The position numbers were made by a program, and so were the translations under genes. The notes below the pieces were generated by a model. That model made no database searches, was not told the origin of the DNA, and was given only the letters and a program-made list of their open reading frames with translations. A stretch of DNA of 31,622 bases from Euryarchaeota archaeon UBA258. GTDB taxonomy: Archaea > Thermoplasmatota > Poseidoniia > Poseidoniales > Poseidoniaceae. The stretch spans positions 1 to 31,622 of the forward strand of contig DAPR01000025.1 of the NCBI GenBank assembly GCA_002502605.1. Direction: 5' to 3'. Below, piece by piece: positions 15,981-24,579 of the stretch; positions within the stretch are counted from its first letter, which is position 1, and every line of letters begins with the position of its first letter.

Positions 15981-18900
15981 TTGACTTCACCTCCAAGGGT
16001 TGCTGAAGGACAAATTTGGCGAACTGAACAATACGAGCAATGCTTTCCAGGCGTTGGATTCACTGAGCCATTCGCTGCTGTTTCTATGGCTCTGTTCGCT
16101 GTGCGTATTCGTTCCTGAATCCATGCACGGAATCCATTGGATTCCGTGAAATCCGTACCCAGCATTCGATGGTGGTTTTGAGTGTACATTGTGCGTTCGC
16201 CAATCTCACCGGTGCCAATGTATTTCAAAATCGACGAGTCGATTTCCACGTAATGGGTCGTCGACTCACCAATCTCAGAGACACCCACGCCGACTACTCG
16301 GTCCCCTGGATGACTCTGCTCCCATGCTCGAGCATACAATCCAAGCTGAACTTCGTCAAACAAAGCTTTGCGATGTCGGTCCCCCTTATCACCAAACTTT
16401 GGGCCATTCACCGTCTTCAAATCACGAATGATGACAAAACGGCTTGCAGCGGATGGATGCTCTAAGGAAAGGGGTTCATCCGGCGGAGATGCGGAAAGTA
16501 CGCCGTCTTTGATGGCTTGAGTTCTCATTTCAGGGTCCAATACAATCGCGTCGACGCGATCGACTCTTCCTGACAAGTTGAACGTGACCGGTTGAGATAA
16601 GTCATCCACTCCATCGACGTTCACATAATTGCCCTTCTTTGAAGAGAACGCCCATTCACAGGCAAGTGGGCCAACTCCGGTAAGTGCGAAATCCGATTCA
16701 ATCATACGTCCAATACGTCCGCTGGGTTCGAGTTCATGCTCCCCCTCAAGGTACAGCCTCCATTCAGCGGGTGTCACGCCAATCATCTCTCGACAACGGT
16801 GAACTGCTACAGCGTCATATCGAGTCAACCATGGGACTTCATCGGAGAGGTATGTCAAGACAGCGCCCCACAATGCATCAACGGAGTTGTTTGGACCAAG
16901 GTGAAGTGGTAAAGGGGAAGAGACTGCATCTTCAGCTGTCGGGATTCCATGACTTCGTAACAAAGCCGCTTCAGTGTCGTGTATGAGCGTCCCGCGAGTA
17001 CGCGATTCAAGATCCTCGCTCAAGGTTTCCTCGGCTCTGGCTTTGAGTTGCGTATCCATCCACGCTTTCCGAGGACATTGCAGCCATGACTGCAAGCGGC
17101 TTTGAGACCACTTTTCTCGCTTGATGGAAGATGACTTTAGCCCCAATGTCGAGTTGAGAACTTCGCTTGGGAATGTGTATCCTGGTAACGGCCTCGGGTC
17201 AATTGCGGGACCCCTTGACCTGCTGTTGACCTTCAAACCAAGATGCGGCCAATGTTTCTGCTGGCTTGAGCCAACCCCTACTTGAGACTTCGTTGGTTGG
17301 AGAATTATCCCGTCGACGCTCAAGAGATGATGTCGATTCTCCCATGTAAAGTAATCACCATTATCGAGGTTTTTCATGACCGGTTGACGAAGATGTCGGT
17401 CGTTTTGAAGTTCCAACTCATGGGCCAGGGCAAGGCTGGTGTTCGAAAGAACTGCTGCCTCGGGCGTCCCACCGTCTCCAAGTTCAAGACCTGAACGTTG
17501 ACGAACATCGCGTCCGCGGCGCCCACCTCGCTCACCAACTGCTCTACCGTCGCGCATCGACATGGTGAACGGTCTTGGAGTAAGCCAAACGTTCCCTCCA
17601 CCGTGTTCATCATTCGTCCAATGCCAACTTCGGTGGGGATTTCCTTCCTGATGCGATTGCTCGTCTAGGAACGAAGGGGCTTGGTTGAACGATGAAAGCG
17701 TTCCATCGGCACGAGTTTCTGCCAACCATTCTGCTAATGGAGCACTGGGGCCACCGCCTTCTTCTGCACTTGTATCAAACACAACAACCTCAGAACCTGC
17801 ATTGAGCAGATGGCGAAGATGATGCCTTCCTTGACGGATGGTTAAATCCGATGAAAAGAGTCCCAGTCGTAATTGGGCTGGCGCATCGAGCCACGGAACC
17901 TTTGACGCCTTCATTGTCCATGAGTTCACATCCAGCCCTACCAAGAGAATGAGGTCTGCTTCAACCCCAAGAGCCTTCTCGGGGGTAAGAACAAGAACAT
18001 TTTTTCCTCGAGAGCGAGAGCGAGGGAGAGACGTTCTCGACAAGGTTTGTTCAAAATGTTGAATGAATTGTTCTCCGTTCTTCGGCGAATGCAAATTCGC
18101 TTTTTCTAACAATCCTTGAGTGGTTTGATACGCTTCTTTGACCATTTGAAGGCCCGCAAGGGAACGATCAAAAAGAGCGGTCCTCTTGGTTAAATCTCCC
18201 CAATTTAGCCGTTGATAGACCGCATCCAACCATTCGGCACCGGTCTTCAATCGAGGAGGGAGCGGGAGTCTTTGCCCAGAAGAGCATCCAATCGCTTCGC
18301 CTTCGAGGGAGCGGCGCGATTCATCATCAATCAGTGGTGCCCAAATACGGGCCACACAATGCATCCACCATTGCGTCTCCTCAAGGGCTTGGCGTTGCCG
18401 CTCAGGGTTTTCTCCAAGCTGTGGTGTGGCCTGCGCCAATATTGCCAACCAGCGCGACAGACTTCCAAGGCCGCCACGGACATGGAATGAACGCGCGATG
18501 TTCTCTAAGATTTCTGGATGAGGACGAGGCGCCCAAGTCCGCTCACTTGGATGGTTTAGAGATTCAACCGCTCCGTTGATTAACGGCAGGCTGTTGTGTT
18601 CATACAAAACTCGGAGGTGCTGCAAAGACCATGCTTCCATTCCAATTCCAAGTTTCATTGCTCGTAAAAGACCTGAGACGGCCGGTACGTGTTCCAAGTC
18701 CACCTTCTCAGCACCGCAAGTAAAACCCAACGGTTTGATACGCGAATGCCACTGCGGTAGATTTGACTCCGCAGCACCATCAATTATCAGCACCGTTCCC
18801 GAGGAACGGAGTGAGAAAGAGCGTAATAACTCAATGGCCGCATCCATGCTGTGTTTGCAACGTTCAAGTGTCACGCGATGCAGGCTTGTTTGGCGTTCAA

Positions 18901-19807
18901 TTCCACGTCGAGAGCACCATGGCACGTTTGCCGTGGGTTTCCAAACTTCGTGTTTTGGAAGCCATTCTGGAAGGTTTTTTTGAGTCACATACTCCCATTC
19001 TGCTTCAAAGAGATATGCTCCGTGATGGCCTAAACGGAATGAACCTGCACAACACAATTGATGAATCGGACGATGTCTCGACAACTGTTGATAGAAGGAG
19101 CGTTCTATTTCGGTGAAATCAGGTGCAGTGTTGAGCAAGACAATTCCATCCACATCGTTCAGAGTGAACGGGGAATATTCCGATTGAAGGAGAGCTTGAG
19201 TCAGTACATGGAGTGCATGATGAGGATGAGTCCCCGATAGAGTCAACTCAACACGGTTGAGTATTTTGTCGAAATCACGAGCCCCTGGGTCCTCCTCCCA
19301 TGCCCAGGGCTGGTTGAGTTGGGTGAGGGTTCGGTGCAACATAAGCACACGTTCAGTTTGAAATGGAGACCACTTTCTGCCTTCGATGGCGGAAAATAGT
19401 AAGGGTAAATCGCCGTTTTCAGCGGCAAGTTTGGTGTGCGCATGCACAACTGCGAATGTACCTGCTTCATCGTCGAGCAACGGTGGGAGGCCTAAATCCA
19501 AAATGAGCAACTGTGCAAGCCGTTGAAGCGTGAGGTGGTGAGTTGTATCAACGGGCGCATCGATCTGTGATAATCGAATTAACGTCTGGTTGCGGCTGGC
19601 CTCATTCGGGTGGACGACAAGGAGATTCGCCGCATCACCACTGCACAACGCCTCAATCAGCCAAGGAGGCAAGTTATCTCCCGAATCAATTGCCTCGAGA
19701 GTGATTGATACAGTCGAATCGTGTTTCATCTCGGCCGCCCCATCACCATTACAGACGCCGACTGTTCTTGAAGGCTCGTTGCCAAAACGAAGTGGTGTGA
19801 ATATCAT
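15977..19807 (-). CDS. addB: AddB-like subunit: inactive helicase plus iron-sulfur PD-(D/E)XK nuclease
   Basis: This is the predicted second subunit of the AddAB-type end-resection complex. No Walker A motif is visible in the N-terminal part, so the helicase fold is probably non-motor and may serve DNA scanning. A UvrD-like segment near 604-630 (VLVLTPEKALGVEADLILLVG) recalls the helicase C-terminal half. The nuclease is at about 895-1276: CPRKAWM (Cys911), LIHDTE (His943), GRVDRVD (Asp1083), IIRDLKT (Asp1129, Lys1131) and C-x2-C-x5-C at 1257-1266. The four cysteines match the AddB 4Fe-4S site. Residues 700-800 form a Gly/Arg-rich linker. The start is uncertain: ATG at 19807, or ATG at 19729, which has GGTGATGGGG upstream and loses an unremarkable 26-residue leader. 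The addA-like gene follows with overlapping stop and start. Confidence 0.78.
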   Translation of the reverse strand: MIFTPLRFGNEPSRTVGVCNGDGAAEMKHDSTVSITLEAIDSGDNLPPWLIEALCSGDAANLLVVHPNEASRNQTLIRLSQIDAPVDTTHHLTLQRLAQLLILDLGLPPLLDDEAGTFAVVHAHTKLAAENGDLPLLFSAIEGRKWSPFQTERVLMLHRTLTQLNQPWAWEEDPGARDFDKILNRVELTLSGTHPHHALHVLTQALLQSEYSPFTLNDVDGIVLLNTAPDFTEIERSFYQQLSRHRPIHQLCCAGSFRLGHHGAYLFEAEWEYVTQKNLPEWLPKHEVWKPTANVPWCSRRGIERQTSLHRVTLERCKHSMDAAIELLRSFSLRSSGTVLIIDGAAESNLPQWHSRIKPLGFTCGAEKVDLEHVPAVSGLLRAMKLGIGMEAWSLQHLRVLYEHNSLPLINGAVESLNHPSERTWAPRPHPEILENIARSFHVRGGLGSLSRWLAILAQATPQLGENPERQRQALEETQWWMHCVARIWAPLIDDESRRSLEGEAIGCSSGQRLPLPPRLKTGAEWLDAVYQRLNWGDLTKRTALFDRSLAGLQMVKEAYQTTQGLLEKANLHSPKNGEQFIQHFEQTLSRTSLPRSRSRGKNVLVLTPEKALGVEADLILLVGLDVNSWTMKASKVPWLDAPAQLRLGLFSSDLTIRQGRHHLRHLLNAGSEVVVFDTSAEEGGGPSAPLAEWLAETRADGTLSSFNQAPSFLDEQSHQEGNPHRSWHWTNDEHGGGNVWLTPRPFTMSMRDGRAVGERGGRRGRDVRQRSGLELGDGGTPEAAVLSNTSLALAHELELQNDRHLRQPVMKNLDNGDYFTWENRHHLLSVDGIILQPTKSQVGVGSSQQKHWPHLGLKVNSRSRGPAIDPRPLPGYTFPSEVLNSTLGLKSSSIKREKWSQSRLQSWLQCPRKAWMDTQLKARAEETLSEDLESRTRGTLIHDTEAALLRSHGIPTAEDAVSSPLPLHLGPNNSVDALWGAVLTYLSDEVPWLTRYDAVAVHRCREMIGVTPAEWRLYLEGEHELEPSGRIGRMIESDFALTGVGPLACEWAFSSKKGNYVNVDGVDDLSQPVTFNLSGRVDRVDAIVLDPEMRTQAIKDGVLSASPPDEPLSLEHPSAASRFVIIRDLKTVNGPKFGDKGDRHRKALFDEVQLGLYARAWEQSHPGDRVVGVGVSEIGESTTHYVEIDSSILKYIGTGEIGERTMYTQNHHRMLGTDFTESNGFRAWIQERIRTANRAIETAANGSVNPTPGKHCSYCSVRQICPSATLGGEVN

Positions 19808-19860
19808 TGATATACTGTAGGTGGCATATGTTCACCGGAATCGGTTTGGTTCTTTCTTTC

Positions 19861-19871
19861 TTTATATACTG
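19861..19871 (-). promoter_or_regulatory. TATA box of the addB-addA operon
   Basis: The minus strand reads CAGTATATAAA, a strong archaeal TATA box centred about 58 nt upstream of the ATG at 19807. Transcription would start near 19838-19841. The nonamer ATATACTGT (plus strand) occurs both here (19864-19872) and again beside the start codon (19810-19818). Confidence 0.6.
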
Positions 19872-19947
19872 TGGAAGAGAATAGTCTTTGTTTGTGGAAA
19901 CATGAACAGGTCTTGTTTTGCAAAATCTGCTCATGATGGCCGGCAGG

Positions 19948-19957
19948 TTTAAATAAA
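19948..19957 (+). promoter_or_regulatory. TATA box of the TFB-like gene
   Basis: TTTAAATAAA is preceded by the purine-rich CGGCAGG, which resembles a BRE. The expected start is about 25 nt downstream, near 19978, leaving a leader of about 105 nt before the ATG at 20086. Confidence 0.6.
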
Positions 19958-19979
19958 ATGACTTTCATACTCTACCTGT

Positions 19980-20053
19980 TGGGCCGTAAAATATCATTTC
20001 GTCACTCAAACGGGGGCACCCCCCGGAAGAGCGGCAAGTGGTTGAACGGCCCA
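19980..20053 (+). promoter_or_regulatory. Structured 5' leader of the TFB-like gene
   Basis: TGGGCCGT (19980-19987) can pair with ACGGCCCA (20046-20053), closing the leader into one large stem-loop. Inside it CGGGGG (20011-20016) pairs with CCCCCG (20020-20025) around a 3-nt loop. The outer stem begins almost exactly where the transcript is predicted to start. The ribosome binding site AGGAG (20072-20076) lies outside and stays free. The role is unknown; RNA stability or autoregulation are possibilities. Together with the two TATA boxes this accounts for the 278-base intergenic region, in which I see no gene. Confidence 0.45.
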
Positions 20054-20085
20054 CAAACGACCAAACATGAAAGGAGATAATAAGG

Positions 20086-21285
20086 ATGACTGAAGACATG
20101 AACCAAAAGAAGATTGAATTGACAAACTGCGATGAGTGCGCAAGCAAAAACCTCACCGCTATGCCCGAAAAGGGAGAAACATGGTGCGACGACTGTGGCC
20201 TTGTCCACAAAGACCAGAAGATTCTGGCGAACGACAACGGAAACGCACTGTTCGGCGAAGGGGCTCACTACCACTCCGTTCGGCAAGATGCCGACCAAAA
20301 CCGAAACATGGGTGGGACCGGTCCAAAAATGCGGTACGGTTCCAAGGGCGTAATTAACCCAGGCAAATACCGATTGCTCGAGAAAATCGACCGAAGCACC
20401 GTTCGCAACCCACACCCATTTGCCAACCGTGTCAAACGTAACATCGAACAGTTGTACGGCCGTCACGCTCTCCACATCCTCGAATACATCGTTGAGATGT
20501 CATGCAAGCCACTTACCGGTCAACAAGAGCTGATTCGAAAGAAGCAAAGCAAGTCACTCGCTAAGCGATTGGGCATGCCAAAACAATCCATTTGCCGCAA
20601 GGACAAGGGTATCAAGGGTTCTTCAGAGGAACAAAACGCCGTAATCATTGCTGCAGCAATCGTTGAACTGGCAGGAGATTTGGGCATCATGCCAAAGTTC
20701 GACCGACGTTCCACCATGGACAAGGCCGATATCACTCCAAAGCAAATCAGCAGCGCTCGTATTCGTATTTTGCAACACTGGAAGGCCCGCCTTACCATGA
20801 AATGGGCAGCCATGCCTCCACGAAAGAACGCAAACGACCGCCGAGAGGATTCAATCACTCAGGCCATGGAACACGTGTTCGAAATGCTCGGAGAACACCT
20901 CAGTACTGAGGACTACGAGAAGGTGTTGTATGAAACAGAAACTCGCTTGGCTCTGCTCAAAGAAGGGACTGGTGGAGCACTGACCATCAATATTGAAGCA
21001 CGAATGGTCGTTTGCGTTACCGCCTACGCCAGTTTGAACTTCTTCGGATTGCAATCCGGAGCTGCTGATTTACTTGCTGCCGTTTTTGGCCTCACAAGCA
21101 GTGGGATTCGTTCCCGCTACGATGCACTGGTGAAGAAATCCGAAGCCGGGACATTTCATGATGCTGGCGCTTTTGACGTATCGATAGCATGCTACGACCC
21201 TGAATCCGACAAACACGCACAGAATGCATTGATAGCCAAAGTTCGCTTGGGCAAAGTATGCGGAAAGCGTACCTCCTCGTCTTAA
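20086..21285 (+). CDS. tfb: Divergent TFB-type transcription initiation factor
   Basis: TFB (the TFIIB homologue) bridges TBP and RNA polymerase at archaeal promoters. Residues 15-37 form the N-terminal zinc ribbon (C15, C18, C34, C37, with DDCGLV as usual). Two cyclin-like helical regions follow at about 110-230 and 250-385. The second ends in a helix-turn-helix (LLAAVFGLTSSGIRSRYDAL) like that of the TFB core. The protein is 399 residues, against about 300 for standard TFB, and I cannot see the usual B-reader/linker wording between ribbon and core. A specialised or lineage-specific TFB is therefore likelier than the general one. AGGAG stands 9 nt before the ATG. The downstream thioredoxin-fold gene begins inside its last codons. 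Assignment as TFB-like is good; its promoter set is unknown. Confidence 0.72.
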   Translation: MTEDMNQKKIELTNCDECASKNLTAMPEKGETWCDDCGLVHKDQKILANDNGNALFGEGAHYHSVRQDADQNRNMGGTGPKMRYGSKGVINPGKYRLLEKIDRSTVRNPHPFANRVKRNIEQLYGRHALHILEYIVEMSCKPLTGQQELIRKKQSKSLAKRLGMPKQSICRKDKGIKGSSEEQNAVIIAAAIVELAGDLGIMPKFDRRSTMDKADITPKQISSARIRILQHWKARLTMKWAAMPPRKNANDRREDSITQAMEHVFEMLGEHLSTEDYEKVLYETETRLALLKEGTGGALTINIEARMVVCVTAYASLNFFGLQSGAADLLAAVFGLTSSGIRSRYDALVKKSEAGTFHDAGAFDVSIACYDPESDKHAQNALIAKVRLGKVCGKRTSSS

Positions 21286-22187
21286 TTGTCTTCTTGATGG
21301 CCTTTGTGCCTTCATCGACCGTGGCAGCACCAGCAACTCAGACCGATGTTGGAATGTTGTTCGGTGGGCAGTGGTCGCTAGCGAACGAGAGTGGAGTTGT
21401 ATCAACCAACCTGAGCGAATTACCACCCATCGTCGAAGTGTACACAGCCACATGGTGTTCAAACTGTGTCGATGTCGAGCACGCTTTGGACAACATCGAG
21501 AACGAAAGTGGCATCCAACAGTACCACATTCACAGGGCCATTAATGAAATTCAAGACCCATTAGGCAGCATCGAAATCGATCAACACTTCATTGACCGCT
21601 ATGGCACTCAAGCGCCTCCAGCAGTGATCTTTAATGGCACTACCATCAAGATAGGTAGTATCGCTGAAGCTGCATCGTTGGAAGAAGAGTTTACTTCGCT
21701 TTCCGAGATCCACCTCTCGCTTATCGGCGACTCGAGTTTTGCTTGGACGCCTGTTTCACAAGATGCTGGGTTCGTCGCATGGTCCCTTGATGTTGAAAAC
21801 ATGATTGCTCCTGAAGGCAGTACCATCGTTGCTCAGGCATGGATTGTCGAAGACTCGGCCCGATTTGAAGACGGGTCAAACGGTCTCGAAAATTACCCGC
21901 ACGTTGTAAGGGGAATCGTTGAATTAGGTCACCTAAACCTCACGAGCGAATCCGTTTCCATGACCGGTAATACGACCGTTTCACTCCCACCTGCATACGA
22001 TGGGTCCGACCTGTCTGTTCACCTTCTGTACCAGTTGAATTATCCGGTTGAAAGTGTGGAAGATGTTAGCCAAAACAACGAATGTGAAGGAACGGATTGC
22101 GAAGACGAAGAACAATTTATTCCTGCAGCATCGATACTGATGAGCATGAGCGTTCTTATTGGCGTGGCTTTGTTACGTAACGATTGA
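21258..22187 (+). CDS. Secreted, membrane-anchored thioredoxin-fold protein
   Basis: A signal peptide (about 1-24, VAAPA cleavage region) leads into a thioredoxin-like domain with WCSNC at 66-70. This gives a C-x-x-C redox pair, and PPAVIF (about 115-120) supplies the cis-Pro loop. Residues about 150-265 form a beta-rich extracellular region of unknown type. An acidic cysteine-containing spacer (NECEGTDCEDEEQ) and one C-terminal helix (about 288-306) follow, so the protein is anchored outside the cell with its tail in the cytoplasm. A disulfide oxidoreductase role is inferred. The gene overlaps the end of the TFB-like gene by 28 nt in another frame and has no clear ribosome binding site of its own, so it is probably read by coupling. 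Confidence 0.78.
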   Translation: MRKAYLLVLIVFLMAFVPSSTVAAPATQTDVGMLFGGQWSLANESGVVSTNLSELPPIVEVYTATWCSNCVDVEHALDNIENESGIQQYHIHRAINEIQDPLGSIEIDQHFIDRYGTQAPPAVIFNGTTIKIGSIAEAASLEEEFTSLSEIHLSLIGDSSFAWTPVSQDAGFVAWSLDVENMIAPEGSTIVAQAWIVEDSARFEDGSNGLENYPHVVRGIVELGHLNLTSESVSMTGNTTVSLPPAYDGSDLSVHLLYQLNYPVESVEDVSQNNECEGTDCEDEEQFIPAASILMSMSVLIGVALLRND

Positions 22188-22197
22188 GTTCACGGGA

Positions 22198-24549
22198 TTA
22201 TTTGTGTTGGGGAAGCCTGCGGTTTACATCGCGAAGGTCTTGTTGTAATTCCGAACGAAAATTACCGGGTTTTTGAGGCGTCTGCATTACCTCACTGAAG
22301 TGCCAATGCCACGGCGGCGCATCTGGAACGCCGAGAGAGGATTGAGCACTATCAAGATGAAGCGAGAGGTTTCGGCGCGCCGTCTGCTTAGCATGATCTC
22401 TTCGCACAAATACGGTTTTTTGGTCCTGAGTACCGTTCTCAACAAATCCAAGGAGAACGGCAAACCTTCGAATAATGCGTCGTTCCTGAGGACTGCGCAC
22501 GGTCATCGAAAGATGGCAGTGCTCAAAGGTAACATCATCGCCATCCAAAACCCCAAGCCGGAAGGTCGAGCCAATTGGATGCAAGAACAAGGCTTCCCAA
22601 ATTCTCGGGAATATTTCGCAGAACCGTCGCTCTCCGTTTCGAATATCACCGACTGGTAGGTTTTCGACAATTGCTATTTGTCGCTGTCTTTGATGTTGGA
22701 GTTGCACCCAATTGTTCCGTTCACGCCCGAAATGGTGGAAGAAATGATGCATTTCTGACTCTTCCTCAAGAGGACCGTCTTTCAACGATTTGTGCCACAT
22801 TTCAATGAACTGCGGATGCGGCATAGTGGAATTTGCCGCTACGGCGTGCTCGACAAGAACATCACATCGAGATTTATGATTCGGACCGACACCGTCACGT
22901 TGCCATCGTCGGCGGTTGAAAGCTATGTTTCTACGGAACAAATGCATCATGTTGTGTTGCTCCCCCAGTTCTCCCACAGACTGGTCTCGCGGTAACCATC
23001 GAATACTGCTCGCGTGTTGATTCATGATTTGTTCGAATTGTTTGACTGTTGAATCGTGGAGAAATGGAAGGTGCTTTTCGGTCAATGGTGTAGGGAAACC
23101 AAGCGGAGACCTTGAGGCAATGTGTTCCCTTAAACTATCGATTTTTCCGGAGGTTTTGACATCGTCTACCAGAGACAAAATTACTGACACGATTGTATCC
23201 CCGAGAGGAACCGTGGTATGAAATGAGCCTTCATGAATACAAAGCGGTGTAGTCCTTCTCGGTTCTAAGGAATCTATCGCCCGAATAACAAACGGCGCTC
23301 GATGGGCTCCTTTGCCGACTTTGACTTCATAGAAATGACCCATCCGACCGATAACCAACATGCACTCATCATGAACAAAAACCCTGTCCGAATTGCTGTC
23401 AATGACTTCACGGAGAAACTGAATTGAGCGACGAAGAGGGGCAGGTATCTGGTGAGATTCATGTTTTGAATCGGTCCAATTATGCTGTAAAGCATAGAGC
23501 AGATTAGAGGCTGAGGACTTGAGAGGTGAGTAGGCAAGAGAAAGGAGATAGGCCCAAACTGCTGGCTCGTCTGGAACGGTTGTTTTTCTCGATGCGTTGT
23601 TTTTCGACCGCACAACGAACTTGAGTTTTCCACCAACAATTTCAAACGGCAGGGTTCGAGCGTTTTGGAACTGATTGGGTTGAGAATAGACGAGCCATCG
23701 TCTGGTCCAGGGATAGGTGGCGAGTTCCTCTAATCCGGTCGGATGGTGGCTAAATGCTTCTTTCAAACGGTTCTCAAACTTCGTCCCAATCGGTGTTGAA
23801 AGCCTTTGACGAACATCGCGAGACCAGACGCCCAGTGGATTCATTAGCAAATGTTTTGGTGGTTCAAGTTCCTCTTCAGCCATCCATTCAACCCATGAAA
23901 GCATAGACGAGGCGATCGGCTTATCCAAAGATTCACGGATTCGATGAAGGCCAATGAGACGGCGGGGTAGCCTGCGAATTTCGAGGGTTTCTATGGCATC
24001 TGTTCTCATGCAGGCGATGGCTGTGAGTAATTTCGACATGTTCCATCCGCGCCGGTTTTTCTTCGAAGAAAGGAGAGTCAGTACTGAAACCATCGGAATC
24101 ACTGCAAATGTTACTCTGCCGTTGATGTACATCTGATCCTCTCGAAACGATATGTGTGCGCCATCGAAGAGATGGAAGCCACAATGCAATTGATTTCGCT
24201 GTTTTTTATCCAACCGTACGCCGTCAGAAATCCGCTGGATGATGGTTTTCATCTCAGCATCGTCGCACGGGGCTGACAGCACTGGGTCCATCGTGGAATC
24301 CGGTAACCTCGCCCAGCAAACATCTTCAGTTTGAGACACATTCTGCACCAGATTGCGCCAACGTTGCCTCGCTGTGCAACTTCCACCACCAATCAATTGC
24401 AGTGCTTCAGTATGTTTATGCTCAGGAATCTCATACGACCACCTTTTACCTGTTTTAGAAACGATAAGCGATTCACACAGCAGGCACGGTGTTGTTGGTG
24501 AAGGGTGCTCGCAAACAGAGCAAAACGAGGTGTGCAATTGCCCAACCAT
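22198..24549 (-). CDS. 783-residue zinc-ribbon protein of unknown function
   Basis: I do not recognise this protein. It begins with a compact zinc ribbon, C-x2-C-x8-C-x2-C at residues 10-25. A mixed alpha/beta body follows, rich in Trp, His and Arg, with no signal peptide and no membrane helix. Scattered basic segments (for example around 560-575 and 725-735) would suit nucleic-acid binding, but no catalytic motif is evident. The gene follows the threonine aldolase by 24 nt yet has no ribosome binding site. Instead a TATA box lies about 26 nt before the ATG, indicating an independent leaderless transcript. It is convergent with the thioredoxin-fold gene, 10 nt apart. The codon-level frame is intact throughout, so it is a real gene. 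Confidence 0.75.
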   Translation of the reverse strand: MVGQLHTSFCSVCEHPSPTTPCLLCESLIVSKTGKRWSYEIPEHKHTEALQLIGGGSCTARQRWRNLVQNVSQTEDVCWARLPDSTMDPVLSAPCDDAEMKTIIQRISDGVRLDKKQRNQLHCGFHLFDGAHISFREDQMYINGRVTFAVIPMVSVLTLLSSKKNRRGWNMSKLLTAIACMRTDAIETLEIRRLPRRLIGLHRIRESLDKPIASSMLSWVEWMAEEELEPPKHLLMNPLGVWSRDVRQRLSTPIGTKFENRLKEAFSHHPTGLEELATYPWTRRWLVYSQPNQFQNARTLPFEIVGGKLKFVVRSKNNASRKTTVPDEPAVWAYLLSLAYSPLKSSASNLLYALQHNWTDSKHESHQIPAPLRRSIQFLREVIDSNSDRVFVHDECMLVIGRMGHFYEVKVGKGAHRAPFVIRAIDSLEPRRTTPLCIHEGSFHTTVPLGDTIVSVILSLVDDVKTSGKIDSLREHIASRSPLGFPTPLTEKHLPFLHDSTVKQFEQIMNQHASSIRWLPRDQSVGELGEQHNMMHLFRRNIAFNRRRWQRDGVGPNHKSRCDVLVEHAVAANSTMPHPQFIEMWHKSLKDGPLEEESEMHHFFHHFGRERNNWVQLQHQRQRQIAIVENLPVGDIRNGERRFCEIFPRIWEALFLHPIGSTFRLGVLDGDDVTFEHCHLSMTVRSPQERRIIRRFAVLLGFVENGTQDQKTVFVRRDHAKQTARRNLSLHLDSAQSSLGVPDAPPWHWHFSEVMQTPQKPGNFRSELQQDLRDVNRRLPQHK

Positions 24550-24570
24550 AGTAGGTTAGATTATCGAGAG

Positions 24571-24579
24571 TATTTAATT
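24571..24579 (-). promoter_or_regulatory. TATA box for a leaderless transcript of the 783-residue gene
   Basis: The minus strand reads AATTAAATA, centred about 26 nt upstream of the A of the ATG at 24549. That is the spacing expected when transcription starts at or next to the start codon. The absence of a ribosome binding site agrees. The box overlaps the last codons of the threonine aldolase gene. Confidence 0.55.

Noticed and set aside
20011..20025. GC-rich hairpin CGGGGG-CAC-CCCCCG as a transcription terminator
   Set aside because: No T-run follows, and it lies between a promoter and its gene, so a leader structure is more likely.
19808..20085. A tRNA or small RNA gene in the largest intergenic region
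   Set aside because: No cloverleaf, anticodon arm or CCA-type end could be found. The region is explained by two divergent promoters and the TFB leader.
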